Source: Bacteroidales bacterium (GTDB lineage Bacteria > Bacteroidota > Bacteroidia > Bacteroidales > VadinHA17). From it: DNA of 64,000 nt. Position numbers and translations under genes: made by a program. Below are positions 28,548 through 37,787 of this stretch, piece by piece (the first letter of the stretch is position 1; each line of letters opens with the position of its first letter). Below the pieces are notes generated by a model that saw only the letters and a program-made list of their open reading frames with translations, did not search any database and had not been told where the DNA came from. The stretch spans positions 41,949 to 105,948 of the forward strand of contig JALHSP010000102.1 in NCBI GenBank assembly GCA_022865305.1, given 5' to 3'.

Positions 28548-28611
28548 GGAATGTGTTTTTTGTTTGCTAATAAATTTTGTTCTTTTGTAATCAGGTCAGG
28601 GTTAAAATAAT

Positions 28612-28628
28612 AACGTAATCATTACGTT
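28612..28628. promoter_or_regulatory. Perfect 17-bp palindrome between porU and porP
   Basis: AACGTAAT-C-ATTACGTT has 8-bp arms around one central base and lies in the 119-nt gap between divergent porU and porP, 21 nt before the porP start. Size and symmetry fit an operator for a dimeric regulator acting on one or both T9SS arms. Confidence 0.5.
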
Positions 28629-28649
28629 GATATTGCAGCAATATTTAAG

Positions 28650-29618
28650 ATGATAAAGCAGATTATTAAATACCTTTTACCGGTGATGATCATTACTTAT
28701 TCTGCTTCCGGTCAGGAAACCAGTTATAGCCCGGGTTATCAGATGATTATGATTAACAATCCAGCAGTTACCGGAAGCGAGGGAGATGGTATCCTGAGGT
28801 TATCTTATATGAATCTTTACCCGGGAAATAATTACAATCTTCATTCAGTTTTTCTATCATATGACGGATATTTCTCATCTCTGCACGGAGGAGCAGGTTT
28901 TTATTTATCTGATAATTATCTGGGAGGTATTATCAACGATATGAGGGGCGGCTTTTCATACGCCTATTTTTTACAGGCAGGCAGGAATTTTTTCATTAAT
29001 GCGGGACTCTCTGCTTCATTTTATCATCGGGGGTATGATTTTGATAATGCTGTTCTGCCTGATCAGATTGATCCACTGGGTGGAGTAGTTTTTCCTCCGG
29101 GAGAATCCCTTGATGCCTCGGGAAAAACAGTCTTTGATATTGGTACAGGATTCCTTTTTATTACTGGCAGAATAATAGGTGGCTTTTCTGTAAGTCATCT
29201 CGCAGAGCCTGATCTTTCTGAAACAGGTTTTGCTGATGAGAAACTTAAACGGAAACTACTTCTGCATATTTCCGGTGATCTGGACCTCAGCAAAGAAAAG
29301 TATCTGAAGATCAGACCTGTAGGAATACTTGGATTGCAAAAAGGTTATTTATCATCCGGGGCAGGGGTAGTCTTTGAGACCAATTATCTGTCAGTAAATA
29401 CATTAATATCTGCTGACAACAGTCAGAATATTGATATTCAGACAGGATTTTCCCTTGAATTCGGGGGAATAACTGCTTTTTACAATTATCGTTTTAACTT
29501 AAAATCGGGAAACAGAATGATGCCGGCATCACTTCTGCATCACACTGGAATTGCCATTAGTTTATTCAATGTTGAAAAAAGAAAAACAATCAAGACAATA
29601 AATTTCCCTAATTTGTAG
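28650..29618 (+). CDS. PorP/SprF-family type IX secretion membrane protein
   Basis: The 322-residue protein has a signal peptide (about 1-21, ending SASGQ) and the PorP/SprF pattern: a SPGYQMIMINNPAVTGSEGDG opening, then beta-barrel strands with glycine and aromatic girdles (HGGAGFYLSDNYLGGIINDMRGGFSYAYFL) and LSASFYHRGYDFDNAVLPDQ in the middle. Family members sit in the outer membrane. PorP contributes to the PorK-PorN ring, and SprF homologues partner specific large cargo proteins. Its place directly before gldJ suggests a machine part. The start follows a weak ribosome site 21 nt after the palindrome. Confidence 0.88.
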   Translation: MIKQIIKYLLPVMIITYSASGQETSYSPGYQMIMINNPAVTGSEGDGILRLSYMNLYPGNNYNLHSVFLSYDGYFSSLHGGAGFYLSDNYLGGIINDMRGGFSYAYFLQAGRNFFINAGLSASFYHRGYDFDNAVLPDQIDPLGGVVFPPGESLDASGKTVFDIGTGFLFITGRIIGGFSVSHLAEPDLSETGFADEKLKRKLLLHISGDLDLSKEKYLKIRPVGILGLQKGYLSSGAGVVFETNYLSVNTLISADNSQNIDIQTGFSLEFGGITAFYNYRFNLKSGNRMMPASLLHHTGIAISLFNVEKRKTIKTINFPNL

Positions 29619-29658
29619 TTATATTTGGTGACAAAAATTATGTTTTTATAAAATTTAT

Positions 29659-29666
29659 TATATTTG
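29659..29666 (+). promoter_or_regulatory. -7 element (TATATTTG) before gldJ
   Basis: A perfect TAnnTTTG box. The TTG that opens the longest frame lies inside it, so translation should begin at the ATG at 29700, after an AAAGGAG site. A second TATATTTG lies about 35 nt upstream. Confidence 0.4.
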
Positions 29667-29699
29667 AATTTTCTTAAAAGCTATAAAAATAAAGGAGTT

Positions 29700-31205
29700 A
29701 TGTACAAATTCAGAGTCTTGCCGATAGTATTATTTGTAGCAATTATTCTCGTATCCTGTAAAGGTGGAAAGAAAAGCGATCAGAATGTTTCTTCCGCTAC
29801 AGGCTGGGAATATAATAGTCCTGATAACGGTGGATTTGAAGTTACTGTTGGAGCCGATCAGAAAACAGGCCCCGGCCTTGTACTTATTGAAGGTGGACGG
29901 TTTACCATGGGGCAGGTACAGCAGGACGTTATGTTTGACTGGAATAACAGGCCTAGAACTGTCACTGTATCATCATTTTATATGGATGAAACGGAAGTAA
30001 AGAACGTTGATTACCGTGAATACCTGTTCTGGATACGTCGTGTTTATACGGATTATCCCGAAGTGTACAGAAGATCGTTACCTGATACACTGGTTTGGAG
30101 GAGTCCGATGGGATTTAATGATCCCTATGTCCAGTATTATTTTCGCCATCCGTCCTATAACAATTACCCTGTTGTTGGCGTTAGCTGGCTTAAAGCAAAC
30201 GACTATTGTCTCTGGAGAAGTGACAGGGTAAACGAACAACTTCTGATTGATGAGGGAGAACTAAAATATGACCCTGAGCAGAAAAATCAGAATAACTTCA
30301 ACACTGAAGCCTATCTTGCAGGACAATATGAGGGTGTTGTCAACCAGTTGCGTGAAAGTCTGAATCCCAACCAGACTGAGCGTAGGACCAGTTTTGAGGA
30401 TGGAGTACTGCTTCCTTCATATCGTTTGCCAACTGAAGCTGAATGGGAATTTGCAGCATATGCTCTCAGGGGTAATACCTTTGAAGAATTGGTCTATGAA
30501 AGAAGAATATTCCCATGGGACGGGCATAATGTCAGAAATGCAGAACGCAGAAGCCGGGGTGAAATGATGGCTAACTTTGTACGTGGCAGGGGAGATTTGA
30601 TGGGTGTTGCCGGCAGCCTTAATGATAACGCCAGTATTACAGGCGACGTTAAATCATACTGGCCAAACGATTATGGCCTCTACTGCATGGCTGGCAATGT
30701 CAATGAATGGGTACAGGATGTCTATCGTCCTCTTACATCTGAAGATGTTGACGGTTTCAATCCCTTCAGGGGCAATGTCTATACCGACCTCCGTCGTGAT
30801 GCGGAAGGAAGAGTAGTAGGTAAAAGTAGTCTGGGGAAACTGTATGTAGATACTGTAAAAGATGCAGATGTAGCCACCAGGTACAATTATCAGAAAGGTG
30901 ATTACAGGAACTACAGGGACGGCGATCTTCAGTCATCAATTGTTGTAGGAGGTAGCTGGAAGATCGACGACAATAAGAAGGGTTCACTCAGGATGTATGC
31001 TCAGGATCTTAACGCTTCCAGCGGAAATCCCGATTATTATACCCTTATTAACGATAACGCCAGGGTATATAAAGGCGGATCATGGAGAGACAGGGTATAC
31101 TGGCTTAATCCTTCAACCAGGAGATTCCTCGATCAGGAAAGCTGTCGCGATGACCTTGGTTTCAGATGTGCTATGATCAGGGTAGGAAGCCCTGCAGGAT
31201 TCTAA
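29700..31205 (+). CDS. gldJ: GldJ-like T9SS/gliding lipoprotein with SUMF1 domain
   Basis: GldJ is an outer-membrane lipoprotein needed for T9SS function and stability of other Gld proteins. From the chosen start the product is 501 residues with a lipobox (ILVSC, Cys20). Most of the length is a formylglycine-generating-enzyme-like (SUMF1) fold: GPGLVLIEGGRFTMGQV, SFYMDETEVKNVDYREYL, PVVGVSWLKANDYCLWRS, LPTEAEWEFAAYA, YGLYCMAGNVNEWVQDVY and the final DDLGFRCAM. The catalytic cysteines of true sulfatase activators are not evident, so the role is structural. The paralogue GldK shares this fold, but linkage to porU/porV and murF favours GldJ. Confidence 0.82.
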   Translation: MYKFRVLPIVLFVAIILVSCKGGKKSDQNVSSATGWEYNSPDNGGFEVTVGADQKTGPGLVLIEGGRFTMGQVQQDVMFDWNNRPRTVTVSSFYMDETEVKNVDYREYLFWIRRVYTDYPEVYRRSLPDTLVWRSPMGFNDPYVQYYFRHPSYNNYPVVGVSWLKANDYCLWRSDRVNEQLLIDEGELKYDPEQKNQNNFNTEAYLAGQYEGVVNQLRESLNPNQTERRTSFEDGVLLPSYRLPTEAEWEFAAYALRGNTFEELVYERRIFPWDGHNVRNAERRSRGEMMANFVRGRGDLMGVAGSLNDNASITGDVKSYWPNDYGLYCMAGNVNEWVQDVYRPLTSEDVDGFNPFRGNVYTDLRRDAEGRVVGKSSLGKLYVDTVKDADVATRYNYQKGDYRNYRDGDLQSSIVVGGSWKIDDNKKGSLRMYAQDLNASSGNPDYYTLINDNARVYKGGSWRDRVYWLNPSTRRFLDQESCRDDLGFRCAMIRVGSPAGF

Positions 31206-31229
31206 AAGACAATACACTATGTGAAATAA

Positions 31230-31263
31230 GCCTCATTATGCGACCATAATGAGGCATTTTTTT
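31230..31263 (+). terminator. Rho-independent terminator between gldJ and murF
   Basis: GCCTCATTATG and CATAATGAGGC form a perfect 11-bp stem with a CGAC loop, followed by A and seven Ts. The first ATG of the longest murF frame lies inside the right arm and is not a real start. Confidence 0.9.
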
Positions 31264-31269
31264 GGAAAT

Positions 31270-32562
31270 ATGAAGACAGAGGAACTATACACATTATTCA
31301 CAAAATCATCAGGAATATCTACCGATTCCCGTACAATTGAAAAGAATCAGATATTTTTCGCTCTCTGGGGTGAAAATTATAACGGTAATAAATTTGCTGC
31401 TGAAGCCATCGAAAAAGGTGCTTCATGGGCGGTAATTGATGATCCGGCTTTTGAGACTGATAAAACAATCCTTGTTGACGATTGTCTTTTTGAACTGCAG
31501 GCTCTCGCTACTTATCACAGGAAAGAGATAAAAGCTTCTGTAATTGCGATCACCGGAACAAACGGAAAAACAACTACAAAAGAACTTGTATCTACCGTTT
31601 TGACCAAAAAATATAAGGTTCATCATACCAGGGGAAATCTTAACAATCAGATAGGCGTTCCGCTTACACTTCTTTCTGCTACTGCAGACACTGAAATGAT
31701 GATAATTGAAATGGGGGCAAGTCATATCGGTGAGATCCGTACCCTCTGCCTGATCTCTAAACCTGATTACGGAATCATTACCAATATAGGTACATCTCAT
31801 ATTGAAGGCTATGGAACACTGGATGGAGTAATTAAATCTAAAACTGAGCTTTATGAGTACCTCAGGAAAGTCAATGGGGTTGCTCTTTATAATGACAAGG
31901 ATCCTATTCTGACTGAAAAAATATATAAATTAGTTAACAGGGCTGTTCCATTCTCTGACCCGACCGGTATTATGCTTGTTGTTGAACCGGAATCATCAGA
32001 TATGAAGCTTAATCTGGCAGCAACTTACCATCATAAGTCATATAAAATTTCGACAAACCTGTTTGGAAGTTACAATATAGAAAATGTCAGGGCAGCTATT
32101 GCAACAGGGTTGTTTCTTGGTGTTGAAATGGAAGATATAGTCGATGCAATTGAAAAGTATCAGCCCGGGAATAACAGGTCGCAGATAAAAGTTTCAAAAA
32201 ACAATACACTTATCTGTGATTCATATAATGCCAATCCATCCAGCATGTGCCTGGTTATTGAATCATTTGCAGGGATCAAGGCTGAAAAAAAGATGTGTAT
32301 TCTTGGAGATATGCTGGAACTTGGTGAAAAAACCGAAGAAGAACATATTAAGGTATTGAAGTTCCTTCAACAGCATAATATTAAAGATGTTATTCTTGTT
32401 GGTGACAATTTTAAGAAAGTATCTGCAGGATTTAAGTTCAGGTCATTTGCCAACATAAACAAGCTTAAAGATTTTCTCAAAGCTGAGCCGGTCAAAGGGA
32501 ATTTTATTCTTATAAAGGGATCACGGGGAATGACTCTTGAAAAAGTTTTTGATCTTCTCTAG
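31270..32562 (+). CDS. murF: UDP-N-acetylmuramoyl-tripeptide-D-alanyl-D-alanine ligase
   Basis: MurF adds D-Ala-D-Ala to the UDP-MurNAc tripeptide, the last cytoplasmic step of the peptidoglycan precursor. The 430-residue protein has the three Mur ligase domains. The first is an N-terminal substrate domain (ISTDSRTIEKNQIFFAL). The ATP-binding domain has the P-loop GTNGKTTTKELV and MIIEMGASHIGEI. The C-terminal domain has DSYNANPSSM and GDMLELGEKTEEEH. The start was moved 21 nt downstream because the first ATG is in the terminator stem. Its place next to gldJ agrees with gene order remembered from Flavobacterium. Confidence 0.94.
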   Translation: MKTEELYTLFTKSSGISTDSRTIEKNQIFFALWGENYNGNKFAAEAIEKGASWAVIDDPAFETDKTILVDDCLFELQALATYHRKEIKASVIAITGTNGKTTTKELVSTVLTKKYKVHHTRGNLNNQIGVPLTLLSATADTEMMIIEMGASHIGEIRTLCLISKPDYGIITNIGTSHIEGYGTLDGVIKSKTELYEYLRKVNGVALYNDKDPILTEKIYKLVNRAVPFSDPTGIMLVVEPESSDMKLNLAATYHHKSYKISTNLFGSYNIENVRAAIATGLFLGVEMEDIVDAIEKYQPGNNRSQIKVSKNNTLICDSYNANPSSMCLVIESFAGIKAEKKMCILGDMLELGEKTEEEHIKVLKFLQQHNIKDVILVGDNFKKVSAGFKFRSFANINKLKDFLKAEPVKGNFILIKGSRGMTLEKVFDLL

Positions 32563-32581
32563 TTAATCTTCCGGCAGCGGA

Positions 32582-33736
32582 TTAATTTCCTCTGAACTCA
32601 ATATTAAGAAGGAGTACCTCCGACCTGCTGCATGATCTGATTCTGGGCCCCCATATTCCAAAACCGGAAGAAACAATTATTTGTGTATTTCCTTTCTTCA
32701 GGTAGCCGTGGCTTAATTCAAAAACCCTTCGGATTAAATAATTAAGAGGCCACAACTGACCATTGTGTGTATGTCCTGACAGCTGAAGGTCAATGCCATT
32801 TATTTCTGATTCATCGAGTCTGAAAGGCTGATGGTCGAGAAGAATAACCGGCTTCGAAGGATCAATATTTTTCATCAGTTCTTCGAGTGATAACCGTTCT
32901 TTTGCATAAAACCGGAATGAATCCCTGTCAAGCCTGCCTATAAGCTGAATTCCGCCCTGCAGCGTTACCACTTCATCTTTAAGAACTCTGATACCTTTAC
33001 TTTCTATATATGGGATGGTACGATCCGCGCCTCCAATGAATTCATGATTCCCGGTTATTGCATAAAGTGCATCCTCTTTCTGAGGTCGTGTAAAATATTT
33101 AAGAAGATCCCCCCTCAGAACCGGTCCCAGTTCTCCGTCAACTATATCTCCAAGAAGCAGAATAATGTCCGGTTTAATCTTTTCAAGCATGCCCGAAAGG
33201 TTTTTCATGCTTCTTTTCCGGATAATACTTCCGAGATGTATATCAGATATAGCGGCAATACGCAATGTTTTAATATCACCTGCCGGTTTATCTATCGTTA
33301 TATTATATTTTTTTATTACAGGCATGATTGCATTTATAAACCCACCGGTAATTAATACAACAGAAAGGAATGATGTAATGAGAAATGCCCACTTCCTGTA
33401 AAGTAATACATTCGGACTGCTTACGATACCGGAAATCCTGAAAAGGAGCAGCATGATATCAGAAAGAAGAAGGAACATGAAAGCATAAAGCATAAAACCC
33501 ATCCAGAATCCCCCGATAATATTAAGGATATCAGAAAAAACAGAAGAGTGTCTTGATTCAAGAATTTTACCTGCAATAAAGGTTAATGCGAGAGCTATAA
33601 AAATAAGTGTATAAATTACACTTAATTTTCGGGAATCAGGAATTATATTATACCCTTTAAGAAAAATGTATACATTTGTTAATGAATAAATTGTGAGAAC
33701 AATAGAGAGAAATACTACCCATTGATGACTTTTCAT
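32582..33736 (-). CDS. Membrane-bound metallophosphoesterase (YaeI/YkuE-like)
   Basis: The 384-residue protein opens with four or five hydrophobic helices (to about residue 140). A calcineurin-like phosphoesterase domain follows with the five metal motifs: ISDIHLGS, LLGDIVDGE, ITGNHE, ILLDHQP and LSGHTHNGQLWP. This class hydrolyses phosphodiesters at the membrane; relatives such as YaeI and LpxG-like enzymes act on lipids, so a lipid substrate is plausible but unproven. It is the last gene of a five-gene minus-strand run with tight spacing and converges on murF. Confidence 0.86.
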   Translation of the reverse strand: MKSHQWVVFLSIVLTIYSLTNVYIFLKGYNIIPDSRKLSVIYTLIFIALALTFIAGKILESRHSSVFSDILNIIGGFWMGFMLYAFMFLLLSDIMLLLFRISGIVSSPNVLLYRKWAFLITSFLSVVLITGGFINAIMPVIKKYNITIDKPAGDIKTLRIAAISDIHLGSIIRKRSMKNLSGMLEKIKPDIILLLGDIVDGELGPVLRGDLLKYFTRPQKEDALYAITGNHEFIGGADRTIPYIESKGIRVLKDEVVTLQGGIQLIGRLDRDSFRFYAKERLSLEELMKNIDPSKPVILLDHQPFRLDESEINGIDLQLSGHTHNGQLWPLNYLIRRVFELSHGYLKKGNTQIIVSSGFGIWGPRIRSCSRSEVLLLNIEFRGN

Positions 33737-33741
33737 TTTAA

Positions 33742-34770
33742 TCAGATATTCGTTTTCAGGCTTGTGAATGTTTTGTGTTTTTTAATATATAACTCAAAAA
33801 CGATGCACTTGTTCAAAACCAGAGCTGCAGGCTTATTCCCGAACTGTTTCTCGATCATTGCTCTCTTTTCTTTAAGCTGAGGGATCTTTATGTAAAAATC
33901 AATGTGGGCTTGCCAGACCGATCTGACACTTCTAAGTTGCCCCTTGAACAGGAAGAACATTGCAGCTGCACCATCGAGTATTTTTCTTTTAAACAAAACA
34001 GAACGTAGCTTATCTGCAGGCAGGTTCTTATATAATATGAAAAGGCTGTTGCGGAAATTTAAGTATGTCTTGAATGGTGAGCTGTATGAAAGAGTCCCCC
34101 CGCCTACATGATAAACTGCTGATCCCGGTACAAAACTGACACGATATCCTGCATTATGGAACCGCCAGCACAGATCAATTTCCTCCATGTGGGCAAAGAA
34201 ATCAGGATCAAAACCGTTACATTTCACCCATGCATCAGCCCTCACAACCATGCAGGCACCAGTTGACCAGAAAATATCAGTCTGAGTGTCATACTGTCCA
34301 TTATCCTTTTCAACATAATTAATAATACGTCCTCTGCATAATGGATATCCGAACTTGTCAATGAAACCGCCGGCAGCACCGGCATACTCAAAGTGGTCCC
34401 GCCTGTTGTAGGACAGGATTTTTGGCTGGCACGATGCAACATCCGGATTATTATCCATGAAATTTATTAAAGGAGTCAGCCAGCCATCTGTTACTTCGAT
34501 ATCTGAATTAAGAAGGACAAAATACCTGGCTTCAAGTTGTTTCAGGGCAAGAGAGTATCCACCGGCAAATCCGTGATTCTTTTCAAACCGGATCAGTTTT
34601 ACTTCCTTATGATTTTCAGCAAGCCATTCACATGATCCGTCAGTCGAGCCATTATCTGCAACACAAACAACAGTCTCCTTATCTGCAGAGTACCTTATAA
34701 CATTACCGAGGAACTTTTTCAGAAAACCAATCCCGTTCCAGTTTAATATTACTATTGCCGTTTTAATCAT
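33742..34770 (-). CDS. Glycosyltransferase family 2 (rhamnosyltransferase-like)
   Basis: This 342-residue GT-A enzyme has VILNWNGIGFLKKFL, the nucleotide loop VADNGSTDGSCEWL, the metal motif LNSDIEV, FWSTGACMVVRADAW and the acceptor-side block FFAHMEEIDLCWRF. The pattern is that of GT2 enzymes that build O-antigen or surface polysaccharide, often rhamnosyltransferases. No membrane anchor is evident. Its start overlaps the upstream acyltransferase gene by eight bases, so an envelope-glycan job is likely. Donor and acceptor are unknown. Confidence 0.87.
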   Translation of the reverse strand: MIKTAIVILNWNGIGFLKKFLGNVIRYSADKETVVCVADNGSTDGSCEWLAENHKEVKLIRFEKNHGFAGGYSLALKQLEARYFVLLNSDIEVTDGWLTPLINFMDNNPDVASCQPKILSYNRRDHFEYAGAAGGFIDKFGYPLCRGRIINYVEKDNGQYDTQTDIFWSTGACMVVRADAWVKCNGFDPDFFAHMEEIDLCWRFHNAGYRVSFVPGSAVYHVGGGTLSYSSPFKTYLNFRNSLFILYKNLPADKLRSVLFKRKILDGAAAMFFLFKGQLRSVRSVWQAHIDFYIKIPQLKEKRAMIEKQFGNKPAALVLNKCIVFELYIKKHKTFTSLKTNI

Positions 34771-35647
34771 TTGTCTCTTCTCTTTTATGCTTCCACCTGC
34801 GATGGCTCCAGAGCCAGTATTCGGGTTTTTCTCTGATAATCTCTTCGAGCCGTCTTACATGTGTTTCAGTGATCAGATTTTCCGGCAAGTCTGCTGTATG
34901 CTCAAAAAGCAGCTCGCAGGTTAAACTATAATAACCTCTTTTAATCTTTTGAATATTGATAAAGACCACTGCCATATCATATTTTGCAGCAATTTTTTCT
35001 GCACCAAGATAAACCGGGGTCTCCTGGTTTAAAAAATTCATCCAGAATTGGATATCTCTTTTTGGTGGAGTCTGATCTGCAATAAATGCAAATATCGACC
35101 TTACGTTGTTTTGCCTGCTGATTATAATTTCCCTTACGATTTTCGACATGGGAGTGAGGTGTGCTCCGGTTTTAGACCTTAAACCGTTCATAAACCGGTC
35201 GAAACGTTTATTTTGCAGAGGCTTGTAAATCAAGAATGCCTGATATTTTGTGTAGGAGGGAAAACAAATTGTCCATTCCCAGTTATTATAGTGGCCGGCC
35301 ACAACGACAATATCCCGGCCTTCGCTGAAGAGCCTGTTTATGAGTTCGGGATTTGTGAATTTTACACTGGCAGTTAAATGTGAAAGACTCAGATGAGTAA
35401 GTTTAAGTGTTTCAATCATCAGGTCGGCAAGGTGCCGATAGAATTTCTTTTCAATAACAGCCAGGTCACCGGCATTTTTTTCAGGGAAGGAATTCCGCAG
35501 GTTTGTAGCCACCACTTTTCTGCGGTACGAGGGGAAATAATAAAGAATCAGAAAAAGGAGATCGGAAATGAGGTACAGGATCTTTAGCGGAAGAAGTGTT
35601 ATAATCCAGGTTATCCCATAAAAAAGATAGTATCCGATAGCTCCCAT
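34763..35647 (-). CDS. LpxL/HtrB-family acyltransferase (lipid A late acylation type)
   Basis: The family adds secondary acyl chains to lipid A from acyl-ACP at the inner membrane. The 294-residue protein has an N-terminal membrane helix (about 5-35), the HX4(D/E) active site in GHYNNWEW, the lysine/arginine block FLIYKPLQNKRFDRFMNGLRS, and the late motif IFAFIADQTPPKRDI. Length agrees with the family (about 290-310). It overlaps the GT2 gene and lies 14 nt after the inositol-phosphatase gene. Confidence 0.88.
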   Translation of the reverse strand: MGAIGYYLFYGITWIITLLPLKILYLISDLLFLILYYFPSYRRKVVATNLRNSFPEKNAGDLAVIEKKFYRHLADLMIETLKLTHLSLSHLTASVKFTNPELINRLFSEGRDIVVVAGHYNNWEWTICFPSYTKYQAFLIYKPLQNKRFDRFMNGLRSKTGAHLTPMSKIVREIIISRQNNVRSIFAFIADQTPPKRDIQFWMNFLNQETPVYLGAEKIAAKYDMAVVFINIQKIKRGYYSLTCELLFEHTADLPENLITETHVRRLEEIIREKPEYWLWSHRRWKHKREETND

Positions 35648-35661
35648 TTTTGGTAAATGAT

Positions 35662-36459
35662 CTAATTATGCATAAAAGTACGTACATTTTCCAGAAATTC
35701 AGGGAAAACCAGGCTATTGGCTGCAACGATTTCGTCACCGGAAATATTCTTCTCATTCCCTGAAAAGTCGCTGACACGGCCGCCGGCTTCCCTCACCAGA
35801 AGAATGCCTGCAGCGACATCCCATGGATTGAGCCCATATTCATAAAAAGCCTCAAATCTGCCGCATGCCACATATGCCAGATCGATAGCAGCAGATCCCA
35901 GTCTCCTAATTCCATGGGTGGTTTTGCAGAAATGTGTAAGGCTGTCCATGAAATTATTAAGCCGGGAAAAATCATAATACGGAAAGCCGGTTGCTATAAG
36001 ACTGTCTGACAGGAGAGCAGCAGGTGAAACATGAACCGGCTGGTTATTGAGCCATGCCCCGCCACCTTTCCAGGCAATAAAAGTCTCATTCCCGCCAACT
36101 TCATATACAACACCGGCAACAATCTCATTATGTTCCATTAAAGCGACACTTATGGCATAGGGATGGATACCATGTAAAAAATTAGTTGTTCCATCCAGCG
36201 GATCAATAACCCAGCAATATTTCAATCCTTTTTTTGCCGATGTGCCTTCTTCGGTAATAAATCCTGCTTCGGGAAGTATAATACTCAATTTATCGACCAG
36301 CATTTTTTCGGATCCTTTGTCAACATAGCTGACAAAATCATGCAATCCTTTGGTTTCTGTACGACTGATGTCAAATCCCTCGGATTCTTTCAGAACAAAC
36401 CTGGCAGTTTGATGAACAGCAGCTTCAATTTCACTGCAAATGTTTTTATAGTTAACCAT
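35662..36459 (-). CDS. Inositol monophosphatase family protein
   Basis: The 265-residue enzyme has the Li+-sensitive phosphatase signature: the first metal site in TEEG, the second in WVIDPLDGTTNFLHGIHPYA, and the C-terminal motif WDVAAGILLVREAGGRVSDF. Substrates in bacteria include inositol-1-phosphate, PAP, fructose bisphosphate or NADP, which the sequence does not separate; SuhB-type is most likely by length. It starts three nt after mtaB in the same direction. Confidence 0.92.
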   Translation of the reverse strand: MVNYKNICSEIEAAVHQTARFVLKESEGFDISRTETKGLHDFVSYVDKGSEKMLVDKLSIILPEAGFITEEGTSAKKGLKYCWVIDPLDGTTNFLHGIHPYAISVALMEHNEIVAGVVYEVGGNETFIAWKGGGAWLNNQPVHVSPAALLSDSLIATGFPYYDFSRLNNFMDSLTHFCKTTHGIRRLGSAAIDLAYVACGRFEAFYEYGLNPWDVAAGILLVREAGGRVSDFSGNEKNISGDEIVAANSLVFPEFLENVRTFMHN

Positions 36460-36462
36460 GGT

Positions 36463-37770
36463 TCAGTCGATTAATTCCACACTCATTTTACCTGAAGGTG
36501 AAATGCCCTTCATCCTTACTTTTATTATTTGTCCTGAAAGTGTAGCCTGCCATTGATATTCCACCCTGATATAATTTCCTGTAAAACCTGTTATCATCCC
36601 GCTGCTCCGGATTTTTTCAAAAAGAACTTCTGCAGTCTGACCGGTATTCAGGGTATTGAATTCAAGCTTTTTCAATTCAGATAATGAAATAAGCTTTTTG
36701 CTTCTCCTTTCTTTCTCCTCATGGCTGACTTTACCTGGCATATCTTCAGCAACCGTTCCTGGCCGGGCTGAGAATGGGAAAACATGAAGATAGGAGAGAG
36801 GAAGGTCTTCCACGAAACTGTAAGTCTCGTCAAAATCGGAAACAGATTCTCCGGGGAAACCAACTATTATATCTGCACCAATACCGGCAAGTGGCAACAT
36901 TTTTTTTATAGTTTTTACCCTGTCTGCTAACAGATCCAGGGTATATCTTCTTCCCATAAGTCCAAGGATCTTGTTGTTTCCGCTTTGCATGGGAATGTGA
37001 AAATGAGGAAGTATTTTTATATTCAGAGCGGTCATTTCGATAATCTCATCGGTCAGCAGGTTAGGTTCGATGGATGATATCCTGAACCGTTCAATTCCCG
37101 GTACTTTTACCAGTTGTTTCAGAAGCGCGGCAAATGATTCTCCGGCCGGTTTTCCAAAATCGCCGATATTTACTCCTGTAAGGACAATCTCCTTTACACC
37201 TTTGCCGGCAATCCTTTCTGCATCGGCGATCAGGGATTTTATTTCAGGACTTTTGCTACGTCCTCTTGCCAGAGGAACAGTACAGTAAGCGCAGCCATAG
37301 TCACATCCATCCTGTATTTTCAGAAATGACCGGGTTCTGTCACCAAAGGAAAAGGAAGGGATAAACCTCCCGGTAGAGGAGAGTTCGGAGGAGTGAATTT
37401 CTGCTTTTTTTCTCTTTTCAAGGACGGAAAGATATCCGGCAATATCAAATTTTTCTTTAGTCCCGAGCACCAGATCTACACCAGGGATTGATGAAATTTC
37501 ATGTGGTTTAAGTTGAGGATAACATCCTACAACGGCAATAAAGGCATCTGGTGACTGATTTATAAATTTCCTTATAGCCTGCCGGCATTTCTTATCAGCG
37601 GCATCAGTGACAGAGCAGGTATTAATTATATATATGTCGGCTTTTTTACCGGCCTGAACCTTTTCAAACTGATCTTCAGGGAATGACCTCGATATAGTTG
37701 ATGTTTCGGCAAAATTAAGTTTGCAGCCAAGAGTATGAAAAGCTACCTTTTTTCTTTTCAGCGTGTTCAT
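36463..37770 (-). CDS. mtaB: tRNA t6A37 methylthiotransferase MtaB
   Basis: MtaB converts t6A to ms2t6A at position 37 of ANN-decoding tRNAs using two iron-sulfur clusters. The 435-residue protein (ATG at codon 6 of the longer TTG frame, matching the family) has the N-terminal cluster cysteines in TLGCKLNF, NTCSVT and VVGCYPQ. The radical-SAM motif CDYGCAYC follows, then a TRAM domain at the end (GQTAEVLFEKI to IKVRMKGI). GRSKSPEIKSLIADAERIAGKGVKEIVLTGVN is typical of MtaB over MiaB or RimO. Confidence 0.92.
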   Translation of the reverse strand: MNTLKRKKVAFHTLGCKLNFAETSTISRSFPEDQFEKVQAGKKADIYIINTCSVTDAADKKCRQAIRKFINQSPDAFIAVVGCYPQLKPHEISSIPGVDLVLGTKEKFDIAGYLSVLEKRKKAEIHSSELSSTGRFIPSFSFGDRTRSFLKIQDGCDYGCAYCTVPLARGRSKSPEIKSLIADAERIAGKGVKEIVLTGVNIGDFGKPAGESFAALLKQLVKVPGIERFRISSIEPNLLTDEIIEMTALNIKILPHFHIPMQSGNNKILGLMGRRYTLDLLADRVKTIKKMLPLAGIGADIIVGFPGESVSDFDETYSFVEDLPLSYLHVFPFSARPGTVAEDMPGKVSHEEKERRSKKLISLSELKKLEFNTLNTGQTAEVLFEKIRSSGMITGFTGNYIRVEYQWQATLSGQIIKVRMKGISPSGKMSVELID

Positions 37771-37787
37771 GCCTGTGTTCCGCAAAC

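Noticed and set aside
29664..29699. Upstream TTG start for gldJ (and similar TTG or GTG starts at 12465, 19196, 21321, 28542, 37785, 40025, 45895, 51386)
   Set aside because: Each lies in a promoter, repeat, upstream gene or leader, and an ATG matching the family start or signal peptide lies downstream.
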